Source: Lasiodiplodia sp. COLG20 (taxonomy: Eukaryota > Ascomycota > Dothideomycetes > Botryosphaeriales > Botryosphaeriaceae). Taken from it: a DNA stretch of 64,000 nucleotides. Below, piece by piece: positions 54,365 to 63,925 of this stretch (positions are counted from its first letter, which is position 1; the number at the start of each line of letters is the position of its first letter). A model generated the notes under the pieces. That model saw only the letters and a program-made list of their open reading frames with translations. It was not told the DNA's origin and did no database searches. A program made the translations under genes and the position numbers. Where the stretch lies: NCBI GenBank assembly GCA_009801085.1, contig VNWV01000020.1, positions 212,414 through 276,413 of the forward strand. The letters are read 5' to 3'.

Positions 54365-55349
54365 ATGGGTGACGCAGTGTGCAAATCTAGCGTGGCGGAG
54401 ACGTTGTCGCAGTGCTCGGCGTCGACGGCGGAGAGGATGACCGGCGATGGCGGCGGTGACGCACGATCAGCCTGCCCCGCCACGACTTGCCCCGCGCTTC
54501 GCCCAGGCACCAACACCAACGAGGAAGGCACAACAACCCTCTCTCAAGAATACCACGACGCCATGAACGAATTCCTGCCTGGCGCTTCCAAGTCCTTCCG
54601 CCTTCTCGATCTCCCCGCCGAACTCCGCCTCCGCATCTACGAGCACGCATTGACCGCACCTGACAAGGCCATTCGGATATACTACTCATACCAGAAAGAC
54701 CGCGTCAAGCCAGGCCTTGTCTTGCCACTGCTGCGCACCTGTCGGCAGGTCCACGCTGAAGCTCTGGAGGTTCTGTACGAGAATACTGTCTTTGTCCATG
54801 CCAATGTAAGTCTTCGCTCTTCCAAGGAGAAGCTCAAAGCTAACATCGTCAATGCTGTAGGCCAACCGCATCGGTTATCCCATCATCGGCTCCAGCCAAC
54901 TACCGCCTCCAGCACTAGCCAACCTCCGTCACCTCTTCATTGTGCTCGACGTCAGCGATCCGCCTCAGCTCGCCGACGACGATTACATCGACTTCCGCCC
55001 CTTCCAAGCCATGGTCCGCCTGCGCCGCCTGCGCATCGTCGCGGTGGATGAGCCTGAGGAGCTCGAAAGCCTCGAGGGTTGGACGGACCTCCTGTCTCAT
55101 ATCATCGAGCGCGTTCCGTCGACTTGCAAGCTGGAGTATGGCACCAGCAATGACGATGAGAAGCACTTCACAGCTCGATACTGTTATTCCCTTGGCACCT
55201 TAACCACTTCTGAAGTTCCAGGGGATCTATTGATGCGGGCTGCTGCTTATTCTCAGGTTCAGCAGGGCTGCAAGTCGGGATCGGACGTCGACTGGCGGGA
55301 TTCCTCAGCAACCTCTCCCAGCACCTTGGATGAAGTGAGAACCTGGTGA
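54365..55349 (+). CDS. 2EXR/F-box-like domain protein
   Basis: Model: join(54365..54805, 54861..55349), 309 aa. The intron (GTAAGT...GCTAAC...GTAG) joins V-H-A-N to A-N-R-I-G-Y-P in frame. The frame opens earlier, but the first ATG is at 54365; a later ATG at 54563 (M-N-E-F-L-P-G) gives 243 aa and begins just before the domain. The motif F-R-L-L-D-L-P-A-E-L-R-L-R-I-Y-E-H-A-L, followed by L-P-L-L-R-T-C-R-Q-V-H-A-E-A, is typical of the large fungal 2EXR/F-box-like family. The second half has leucine-rich, hydrophobic strands. These proteins may be ubiquitin-ligase adaptors, but most are uncharacterised. Confidence 0.82.
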
Positions 55350-55415
55350 GCACGGTCGTGATACAGTCCCCTCTCCCAGCGGATGGCTAGCGCGGTTTAC
55401 TTTTGCTCATGTCAT

Positions 55416-55496
55416 AGGTAGTTGAAGCTATCGTCCGGACAATGATGTCGAATTAAAAATTCTACAGACACGTCCGGACGATGGCTTCAACTATCC
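55416..55496. mobile_element. Inverted-repeat element (TCCGGAC family), copy 5
   Basis: 81 bp: AGGTAGTTGAAGCTATCGTC, centre GTCGAATTAAAAATTCTAC (identical to copy 2), right end CGTCCGGACGATGGCTTCAA(CTATCC). Flanks CATGTCAT and ACATGTTAT extend the inverted symmetry. It lies ~65 bp after the 2EXR gene. Confidence 0.82.
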
Positions 55497-56097
55497 ACAC
55501 ATGTTATTTTTTGAAGAGAAAGCTGAGGTATAGTTACGGCTGGGGCCTTACTGTTCTTCACGCTAGCAGTCGGCTGCGAGACCACCCTGTAATCCCCAGC
55601 CGATGTCGCCACCATGTTTCACAGTGCCCACCCCATCTCCTCCGCCTCCACCGGCTCTACGGCCGCGCCTTCGCGCATATGCTCAACACAATGCGAGCCA
55701 CTCCCCAAAATCCGGTGTCAACATTCAACGCGACGCTAACAGTACCCAACCGCCCCCATCAACGCTCAACACCAAACGCGTGCTGCCTAAGAATCCATGC
55801 AGCATCGCTACCATGGAGAGCCTGTGAGCCGGTGCAGACATTCTGGTCACCTGCTTCTCGCCGCGGCGGAGTGGATGGATGGCGCGGCGGGCGTACGAGG
55901 GGTTGTGGTTTAGTCTGGGGTGGTGGCGGTTGGGAGCCCTGAACTAAAACTCTACCGTAGAAATCGGTGGTTAAGGCCAGGCCCTTACCACGTTTCTGCA
56001 GGCAAATAGGACTTGAAGCCAAGGGTAAATCTTCTAATTTCTACGGTTGCTGGTACTCTTGCTATGAAAGAACTTTCTAGCTCATCTGCCGCTGAGA
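55497..56097. other. Intergenic, SSP-E upstream region
   Basis: The first ~40 bp resemble the sequence flanking element copy 2 (AGAGCTAGGGCACAGTTACG versus AAGCTGAGGTATAGTTACGG). The rest shows no supported gene. Confidence 0.4.
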
Positions 56098-56106
56098 TAT
56101 ATATAT
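56098..56106 (+). promoter_or_regulatory. TATA box of SSP-E
   Basis: TATATATAT 86 bp before the ATG, in the context CATCTGCCGCTGAGATATAT. Confidence 0.55.
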
Positions 56107-56183
56107 CGCCAAAAACTCGCTCTTTGATTGCCATCAGCACCACCGCCAGCAACTACCGGCATTACCGACAACTACCGACAACC

Positions 56184-56681
56184 ATGAAGTTCAGCGGTTT
56201 TCTCATGGCCATTGGCTTCCTAGCTACCCTCTCAGTCTCCCTTCCTGCGCCTACTCCGACCTTTACCGGGGTGAACGTCGTTGCTGCGTCTGGTACGGTG
56301 GCCACCGTCGAGGCCGCCATTCCTCCTCCGACTCCGGCTCCCACTCTCATGCGAAGGTAAATACAACAAAGCCACTAGCCTAATAGAGTACTAATATAAT
56401 ATAGACTCGATATGGAAGCTTATTGTGTAATGCTAGAGCTAGGGCTTGTGGAAGATCAGGAACTTCGGACTGTTACACTTAATCGAACCGGAAAAACAAG
56501 ACTTCATCCAAGGTATATAAAATTAAGCGAATCGCCTAGCAGAGTGCTAATAATTAATAGAAAACACATGAAAGACGTATGCCAATCTATAAAGGAAGGG
56601 AAGCTTACGTATCAGGTGCACCATCTCCATCCTGGTCATAATAAGATTACGCTGGCGCATAATCCGTATGGTGATCCATAG
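56184..56681 (+). CDS. Small secreted protein SSP-E
   Basis: Model: join(56184..56356, 56405..56512, 56561..56681), 133 aa. The signal peptide is M-K-F-S-G-F-L-M-A-I-G-F-L, and the P/T-rich segment ends in L-M-R-R. Core motifs: A-Y-C-V-M-L-E-L-G-L, T-L-N-R-T-G-K-T, V-C-Q-S-I-K-E-G-K-L-T-Y, H-P-G-H-N-K-I-T and N-P-Y-G-D-P. Both introns are 48 nt. Intron 2 has no in-frame stop, so its retention would add 16 residues rather than truncate the protein; alignment with the other copies favours splicing. It lies 28 kb from its nearest sister and is followed, like SSP-A and SSP-B, by MFS sequence in the opposite direction. Family unrecognised. Confidence 0.83.
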
Positions 56682-56944
56682 TTGATGGGTGGGGTGCATC
56701 AAAGCTTATCTCAGCTCCGTAGCTAGGATTTTCGTATAACTAGGCGGGGAAATAAAGTACTTCTAGTTTCGCTACTACTCATGATTTCACTGCTCGACAT
56801 TGCTCACTTCTCCTTCGCGTCCAGAACGCTTTTCGCTCTCTGTTGCAGAAAGAAGTTTAACCGAAGGTTGGGCTCTTCGTGAAGATTGACCGGCGTGTGT
56901 ACACACCCTACACGTGGGTATCCATGATCGCGGGCCGCCCTGTC

Positions 56945-57215
56945 AACTGACGACTTTCTTCTTGCTTCACCCCCCACCTTTCCAGGCTCTCCTCAGCCCC
57001 ATCTCCCCAACAGACATTGACTACCACAGCAACCGCGCTCAGCGTGAAGCAGTACCCCCCTCTCAAGCCGGCCTTGCATCCCTGCAAAATCGCCTCTCCT
57101 TGCCTGCGACTCCTCGACCGCTACACGCACATTGCAACCGCCGCCGCCACTGTCGTGACCTTCTGGCTGACAGCTCCTGCCAATCTGCGCCATGGTATTG
57201 AACATTCCCGAGGAG
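56945..57215 (-). pseudogene. MFS transporter C-terminal relic
   Basis: The minus strand contains F-N-T-M-A-Q-I-G, as in the intact transporter (G-G-V-F-N-T-M-A-Q-I-G-K-S-V). Nucleotide similarity runs from the transporter's stop region (24994) for about 230 bp. Frameshifts destroy the frame. It sits ~265 bp after SSP-E, tail to tail. Confidence 0.78.
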
Positions 57216-57329
57216 AGATCGAGGCAGCGTATGGCCGCGCTTGCGCTCGTCGGCCAGCGCTCGCTTCGCGGACCACGAGAAGAGCGGCGTTGTGAGAGGC
57301 TCTTTGATGTGCGTAGGTCGGATACCGAC

Positions 57330-58260
57330 GTGTCGCCGCCGTCCTGCTGTGAGAACTTTCCCGGCTTGGGGAGGTTGAGGTAGCGGGTGAGCTCTCGCAC
57401 GACGCGGCCGACGCCAATGGACATTCCCAATGAAAGCACTTCTCCATACCTTTTGAATCCGGGAGACAAGGCAGGATCGGGTTGTAACGGGGGACACCTC
57501 CCAATGACAACACTCCTTCTCCCCCTCTAGTAGGACCAGAAGATAATCATGTTGTAACGAGGAACCCCTTGTGGGCGCTCCATTTTTGTTGGTGCTCCGG
57601 GAGACAGGCCAGAAGATGATGGTGTTGTAACGAGGGACCCCGTTTGGGCTGCTCCATTTTTGTTGTTTGACTTCGAGATGGGCTCCGCGCCGTCCGGGTT
57701 GTACGCCGAGGCGCGTCTGGCGATAGTGTCACGCCTCTGGCCGAGTAGGGCGAATTGGTCGAAGTGGGTCGAGGATGGCGCGTAGCCGCTCTTACGCTCG
57801 TCGGCCAGAGCGCGAGCTTAACGGATTGCGAGAGGAGCGGCGTAGTCAGAAGCTCTTCGATGCGTGCGCCATTGTTGCAGTTGATGATGATCGTGGAAAG
57901 CGTGTGGATTGGCATCGTAAGCGAGAGGGAGGGCGGCCGACAAAGCATCCAATGAAGCTAACTATGATGTCATCCTTCACTCTGGGCCCCACTTCCCCCA
58001 AACAGCCTGGGTCCACCACCAGCATCTTCAATTTCTCCTTCGGCGAGCTCGATCTCCTCACGCTGACCAAGTACCCAATTGAACCATCATGCCATCCTTC
58101 ACTCGGGACACCAACCCCCCAAACAGAGTTGCGGAGGGGTAGATCGTTGCTGCCGAAGCTGGACATTTGGGACGAGTCGCCGAAGGCGAAATTGAAGACG
58201 TTGCCGATGGACGCTCCGTCTCGCCACGACCGAGTCGCGGAGGGGTCTACTCCCACTCTT
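57330..58260 (-). pseudogene. Mosaic relic of an unknown repeated gene
   Basis: On the minus strand, two related pieces occur: L-T-T-P-L-F-S-W-S-A-K-R-A-L-A-D-E-R-K-R-G near 57.3 kb, and L-T-T-P-L-L-S-Q-S-V-K-L-A-L near 57.8 kb, continuing after a frameshift as A-D-E-R-K-S-G-Y. A peptide G-D-S-S-Q-M-S-S-F-G-S-N-D-L-P-L-R-N-S-V lies at ~58.15 kb, and V-T-T-P-S-S-S-G-L-S-P-G-A occurs near 57.6 kb. Plus-strand relatives are at 58.7-59.3 kb. I do not recognise the protein. Frames are interrupted, so these look like rearranged fragments. Confidence 0.5.
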
Positions 58261-58679
58261 CCAGACACTTAACGTCAAGCTCCTCTGTCTTTGTTCCAAC
58301 ACCGGATCAAGTACGGCATCGACCGAACCAAAATGGAGAGTTCACTCACTCATGAGAGGTTCGGAGGTTTCCCTCTGCCAGCAGTGCTGCCGCACAGACG
58401 CTTACTCTCGCCACGACTCAACAGCAGGGACCCATCGGTCATGTCCTCCAGGGAATTCCCGGCCAGCCTCCGAACGTCAGCAGCTCTGCTTCCAACCAGC
58501 CGCCAGCGGCCCAGCAGCGTACTATGGTCATGCCTAATCGGATGAGATGGGTGTACCGTGATCCTTCTGGCAAGGCTCGTTGTTATGACACGATTCTAAC
58601 CATCTTCCAGCCCGTCTTTTTCTCGTCGAAAGACGTCTTATCCACGAACCGATAGCGCAAACAACGCTGGATCAACCCC

Positions 58680-59340
58680 TATTAAGCCACCATGCCGTCC
58701 TTCGCTCAGGCATCAATGCCCCCAAACAGCCGGCACCTTCAATTCCTCCTTCGATGACTCGTCCAAAACGTCCACCTTCGGCAGCAGCGATCTACCCCTC
58801 CGCAACTCGGTCGCAGCCTCGAACAGAGCATCCACCATTCAAGATTCCTCGACGCCCAGAGGAGGCGGCCATCACCAGATCAAACGGTTATGGAAAGTGC
58901 TTTCATTAGGAATGCCTCTCAACACGCATACTCCTGGGGGCCGTAAGTCTTACCCTTCATCTCTCTCACTTGCATCTTGCTAACTGTTTTACAACACAGC
59001 GGTCGTGGCTGGCCGTGAGCCAGATCGTCGTCGGCGGTCTGAGCTCGGCGGTGGCGGCAGACGTCCAGCTGGGCCCGGCTGGCCGTCGGCCAGATCATCG
59101 TTGGCGGTCTGAGCTGCAGAGGTTTATTTTTTTTTTTTTTTCAAGGCCTGCTGCTTCGGGTCCCGCTGGGCCCAGCAAAGATTATTCATGGCTCACAGTG
59201 GGCCAGATCATCGTCGGCAGTCTTTCCTCGTTACAACACGGTCATCTTCAGGCCTGTCTCCTGGAGCAAACAAAAAATGTTGGGGCTGTCCCTCGGCGTC
59301 ACCGCGTCGTGCGAGAGCTCACTCCAGAGGCGGTATGCCG
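58680..59340 (+). pseudogene. Inverted mosaic copy with membrane-exon relics
   Basis: The plus strand encodes D-D-S-S-K-T-S-T-F-G-S-S-D-L-P-L-R-N-S-V (58.76 kb) and K-V-L-S-L-G-M (58.9 kb). Then come T-P-G-G at an intron-like donor (58943) and, after the acceptor at 58999, S-W-L-A-V-S-Q-I-V-V-G-G-L. The frame is off by one base across this splice. Two more copies of the membrane exon follow (~59090 and ~59190), separated by a T-run. It is a decayed relative of the gene at 51255 and inverted relative to the 57-58 kb mosaic. Confidence 0.55.
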
Positions 59341-59805
59341 CCTACCAGAGCTGCTGAAAGGCATCGTCTTCCACTTCGATGCTTTGACGGCTGGCAAGGC
59401 GCACCTGTGCGCCACGAAGAGCACGACGGCGCCACTTCAGGATGGCAAACCTGGGTAGAAAGGATGACGAAACAGTTCATCTCCCACGGACTCGATGCGC
59501 GATGAACTTCAGTCGGGGCAGTTGGTGTTGGTCCGGAGTATCTCTGGCCTGGCTTGCTCCTCATGCGCTAGTTAGCGATCAACACAAACACCGCACTTCA
59601 TGAGAGATTACGTTATCAAGCATCACCCCTTCATTTTCATCACACGGTGTCTTCATCGGAGTTATCGGTCAGACGTGCTGGGGAATACCTGAGAGCTACC
59701 ATGGGCCGTGTTTTACGCCACAGCATTATAGGCGCAATGACGTGCTGTGAACCCTGAGCAAAAAGGACAAAAGTCCAATGGGCGAGAGTCGTAGTACTTC
59801 ATGCT

Positions 59806-59843
59806 TCTTCTTCTTCTTCTTCTTCTTCTCCTTCTTCTTCAGC
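59806..59843. repeat. (CTT)n microsatellite
   Basis: About a dozen CTT units with one interruption. Confidence 0.9.
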
Positions 59844-60149
59844 AGCATCGGATCTTCTACCTCCGAACCAACTCTGTAGGTCACCCCGACTCTCTCCTAT
59901 CTTACTTGCAGTAAAACCATGCTAATATCAAAGTAGAAGTTTACGTGGTTTCAACACCAACATTTTGACAGTAAGCTCTATACTCTCCTCTCGCGCCCGC
60001 CGCGTCCTACTGCAACCTCGCACCTTTGCTGTCCCCTTGCCTGCTGTCTACAAGAAATTCTATTGCGGCGGGTTGAATGGCAATACCTCGATTCATCATC
60101 GTCTGACCAATACACTTTGTCCAGCACGAGCCAACGGTCAATAGACATC

Positions 60150-60443
60150 ATGTTCGACGCTTTTTTCCCCTGGGAGTTTTACGCTGCATTCTTGGCCGGT
60201 AATTTAATCGGCTACTTCATCTTCTTGATCCTCGAGAAATTGGTGCGCCTATGTTATGATGCGTGGCTCCGGCGCCGCCAAGCCCGGCAACCCCGGGTTG
60301 AGTTGCAGGTGGAAGATCGCCAGCGCGAGAGCGCTGGAACATATGAGCTGCTCGTCAGAGTGGAGCAGGGGGAGGCGGGACAGAGCCGGGAGTGTGACGC
60401 TCAACTTCCGCGCAACGAACACACCAGCTCGCAACCCAAATGA
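60150..60443 (+). CDS. Small single-helix membrane protein, hypothetical
   Basis: A 97-codon frame from the ATG at 60150. The frame is open from 60063, but that codon is not needed. Residues 8-33 form one hydrophobic segment (Y-A-A-F-L-A-G-N-L-I-G-Y-F-I-F-L-I-L), followed by a basic stretch (L-R-R-R-Q-A-R-Q), which predicts an N-out or tail-in arrangement, and a charged C-terminus. There is no recognised family. It is isolated between the repeat region and the DnaJ gene. Moderate doubt that it is a gene. Confidence 0.4.
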   Translation: MFDAFFPWEFYAAFLAGNLIGYFIFLILEKLVRLCYDAWLRRRQARQPRVELQVEDRQRESAGTYELLVRVEQGEAGQSRECDAQLPRNEHTSSQPK

Positions 60444-60929
60444 AGACGTCTAGGCTAAGAGGTCTTCTTTGGCTTTCTTTGTCGCTCTTGATGAGAACTT
60501 TGTACGATGCATGCAAATTTAGCTCGACAAAGCTTCACCGGTCCGTTTCCAGTTGCTAGTTTGGGCCGATGCGGAAGTTGATGAACCGGCAATGGATATC
60601 GCTCTCTTGTAACCTTTTTTTTATACACCACTCAAAGATGCTCAAGAGCAGTTCACGCCTTTGGACCCTCTTACCTTGGTGGGTCCCTCATCTTACTGAT
60701 TTCCAGAAATCCCCATTCAGTACCATGCGCATGCCCGTTCGGTCCAGCCGCTTCTTCTTCACTGTTCCTCGTCACACAAGAAACGAAACGCGCCAAGTCT
60801 CTCAGCATCATTCGTCCCCCTTACATCGAGGCTCAGGCAGCAACATAAATAATGAAGCAAGCGACCTAGGTGATCAGATCTACCAATGAACGCCAAGAAG
60901 ACCTCTCGAGCACATCTATCGACACTGAA

Positions 60930-61883
60930 ATGGCCAACCCCTCGGAACCACCTGACCACTACGCAACCTTGGGGATCCCTCCAACCGCCTCTCTCCCCGA
61001 CATCCGGCGAGCCTATCATGCGCAAGCCCTGCTCCACCACCCAGACCGGAACCGCGACCAAACCGCCGTCGCTACAGAAAGATTCCAACAAGTGCGCCAT
61101 CTCCCCCCACTCGAAACGCGCCATCATCCACCACCACCGCCGCCACCACACATCAACTAACCCGTCCGCACCATACAGATAGCACTCGCCTGGCAAACCC
61201 TCTCCTGTACAACTTCCAAGCGCGACTACGACCTCAGCCGCTCCTCTTCCTCACCTCCTTCCCCTTCTGCCCCCTCCCCCTCTGATCCTCCGACCCCATC
61301 TTCCTCCAGCGACCCCCACACCCGGCTCTCTCTCTTCCGCGAACAGCTCGCTCACCTCGATGCTCAGGACGCCCAGCACGAAAGGGGGCGCGAACTACGC
61401 GCCGCCGCCGCTGCGCCGTCATGGCCGTGGAAATGGCGGCCGGCGCCGGCGACGGAGGAGGAAGAGGCGAGGTCGGAGGTGCAGCGATTGGAGAGGGCGG
61501 CAGTACGGAGAGTGAAATTGGCGGAGGTGGAGGAGTTGGAGCGAGTGGTGGGAAGGGAGAGGGAGAAGGAGAAGAAGGAGAAGAAGCAGAGGAAGCAGAA
61601 GAAGGAGAAGGGGGTGAGGGAGAAGGAAGAAGAGCGTAAGAGGTGAGTTGCTCCATTCGCTATACCTGAGAGAGAGAGTATGGGGAGCTGCGCACGTATG
61701 AGATGTGGGATGATACGTCTGGCGCGCTGTGCGGGTGGGGTGGGGTAGGCGGGGTGTTCTGGATGGCTGGCTGACTGGAGTGGCAGGAATAATAACGCTG
61801 CTTTTGTTGCCTTCGCGGTTTTCACTTTGGGGAATTTGGTCATCATTTCCCGGAGGACGTCTGCTGCGGCGGGTGTACGCTAA
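60930..61883 (+). CDS. DnaJ-domain protein with C-terminal membrane segment
   Basis: Model: join(60930..61091, 61179..61642, 61787..61883), 240 aa. The J domain is at the N-terminus: D-H-Y-A-T-L-G-I, then L-L-H-H-P-D-R-N with the catalytic HPD. The first intron splits the domain and joins F-Q-Q to I-A-L-A-W-Q-T-L, then R-D-Y-D. A Ser/Pro-rich linker and a long K/E/R-rich helix follow. A third exon (branch CTGAC, acceptor GGCAG) adds N-N-N-A-A-F-V-A-F-A-V-F-T-L-G-N-L-V-I-I, a probable tail anchor. Without this splice the protein stops at the basic helix. J proteins stimulate Hsp70; a membrane-anchored form could recruit Hsp70 to an organelle surface (inference). Confidence 0.78.
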
Positions 61884-62220
61884 CGTGAGGCATGTGAAGG
61901 ATACTTATGGATTAGTTGCTTGTATTGCTTTGTAATGAATCGGGTGATCGGGTTTACTGTCCCCGCATTTGCCTCTATACTGTCAATTCCACTCACTCTG
62001 TTTCACGCGGGCCATTTCTTAACGGCGTGGGAATAATTACAGTACGTGTATGCTTGGTAAATGCTGAAACCATGGGCTGAGATTGTGAACGTCATCCGCA
62101 TTCTCACCATGGTTCCGACTTGCTCCGTGACATGCTATCTGGTGTTGCATCACACTTGAATACAAAATGAATTGGGCTGGACTAAGAAATCCAGGCCGTA
62201 GCTCTCTGAAATTCATTCCT
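61884..62220. other. Intergenic, no gene seen
   Basis: No supported feature. Confidence 0.4.
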
Positions 62221-62515
62221 ATCATAGCATCAATCACCTGCATGATTGTCCACCACAGCTCTTCACTAAAATGTATCTACCCCCAAAGACGCATCGTCCA
62301 CCAGAACACATCATACATAAAAGCACAGCAAAAACAAGGAAAGCTGTACAGCAACCCCAGCCCGGATCCGTGCAACACACGATGGCCAACACATCCCGTG
62401 CCTTGCTCATACCTCTTATCCCAAGCGTCCCCGCTCGCTGAGAATGTCTTGGCTCGGCGGGACGAGCGTCAAGGGATGTGTGCGCATGTGCATGGTCTTG
62501 GCAGAAGTGGGGAGG
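62221..62515. repeat. Dispersed repeat, copy 2 (paired with 53690-53965)
   Basis: Same order of conserved phrases as the copy at 53.7 kb, same orientation, ending at CATGGTCTTGGCAGA. Confidence 0.7.
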
Positions 62516-63183
62516 GAGAGCGGGGCGGTGCGAGGTTTCCTTGGTATGCAAAGGAAATGCAAATGTACTCCAGTACCTCTGCCCAGGGCACACCTGTGCG
62601 GCCCAGGCCCTCCGCCAAGCCGTCGCACAGGGAGGAAAGGGAGAGGAGTGCGCGTGCCAAGATGCGCACGGGAGCGTCACCACTCCTTATCTTCAGGTGG
62701 GATGAGGGGAGGGAAGGAGGAAAAAAAAATTTCTCGCTATTCCTGAATTGTCGAAAAATCATTTGCTGTTTTCTTTCCCGACGCAGTTTCGCCGCAGGAG
62801 TCGCCAGACGCCGGCTGCCGGCTGACGGCTGCTGCTGGAATAGGCATCCCGAAGCATGCACCCCAGCGAAAAAGAAAAAGAACCCGGAATAATCCTAGGC
62901 GCCTATCCCTGCTTTGCTGCTCCGCTGTGGTGTGAGTGTGAGTGATATGAGCGCAAGCGAAGATGAGCCAACCCAGCCGGCCAGCCCAGCCAACCCAAGC
63001 AGCCAGTCCGACCTGTCATTCAGCCATTCAGCCAACGCCGCAGCTCACGCAGTCTATAGCAACCCCGGACCCCAATTAACACTTACAGCGCGTATCGCAG
63101 CCGATAGCTAGCGCGAAGAATAGCAGGGCTTTAGAACGTAGCGTAACTATGCCACAGCTCTACCTTTGAAGAATAGCATATGT
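62516..63183. other. No supported gene
   Basis: Contains a purine run (~62700-62735), an AGCC-rich stretch (62965-63040) and, at 63110-63165, similarity to the flank of element copy 2 (AGCAGGGCTTT, GCGTAACT). Confidence 0.4.
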
Positions 63184-63238
63184 GGGTAATTGAAGGTATA
63201 GTCCGGACGAGAGCGTAGAATTAAAGCTTCAGCTACCC
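63184..63238. mobile_element. Inverted-repeat element (TCCGGAC family), deleted copy 6
   Basis: GGGTAATTGAAGGTATAGTC...GCTTCAGCTACCC, only 55 bp: most of the right inner repeat is missing. The flank CATAACATGAG matches other copies. Confidence 0.65.
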
Positions 63239-63539
63239 ATAACATGAGAAAGAAACAAAGCCACGCTAGCCACCGGCTGCAAGAGGAGACTGTACATACA
63301 ATATCAACCCCTCTCTCTCACCATCTCCTCAGCTGACCTGACCTGACACAACGGAGAGTTAAAAATGGATAGTTCTTCCATTGGGGATGTCCCTCGTTGA
63401 AGCCCGATCCTGCCTATCTCCGGAGCAAAAAATAAAAATAAAAAAAGGAGGGGTCCCGCGGTCTCCGTCGTTGTTAAAACCCGATTCTCTTCATCTTCTA
63501 ACCTGTCTCCCGGATCACCAAAAAAAAAAAAAAATGGAG

Positions 63540-63925
63540 AGTTCTCTCGCATATAAGAGGTTCGGAGGACCGCTCTCGAGGTCGGGCTCGCCGCCCGCCC
63601 GACGCCTGAGCGCCACCCTTTGCTGGGCCCATTGGCGGGCACTTTGGTAGGCCCTTTTCGAGACCTTCACCACCACCGCCGTGCCCAGGCCGCCGACAAT
63701 GATCTGGCCAACTACGAGCCAGGACCACTCTTTGCTGGGCCCAGCGGGACCCAAAGCAGCAGGCCTTGAGAAAAAAAAAAATCTCTGCCGCCGCCGAGCT
63801 CAGACCGCTGACAACGATCTGGCCTACAGCCAGCCGTGACCACTCTGTAAAACAGTTAGCAAGTGCAAGTGGGCCAGGTGGAGTGTCAAACTTACGGCCC
63901 CCCGGAGCAGTAGTTTGCGCTCCAT
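63540..63925 (-). pseudogene. Glycine-zipper membrane gene, duplicated and broken
   Basis: The minus strand has an exon-1-like start with the same donor context as the gene at 51255 (CCGGGGGGCC|GTAAGT, ~63895). After an intron comes a first copy of the membrane exon (~63780-63852), then a T-run, then a second, longer copy (63545-63728): W-S-W-L-V-V-G-Q-I-I-V-G-G-L-G-T-A-V and A-L-R-R-R-A-G-G-E-P-D-L-E. The second copy is open and could still be used if spliced to a start. As it stands, the phases do not join. Confidence 0.55.

Noticed and set aside
56412..56681. SSP-E read as a single downstream frame through intron 2
   Set aside because: The 48-nt intron happens to be open, but the other copies need splicing at the same place and all splice signals are present.
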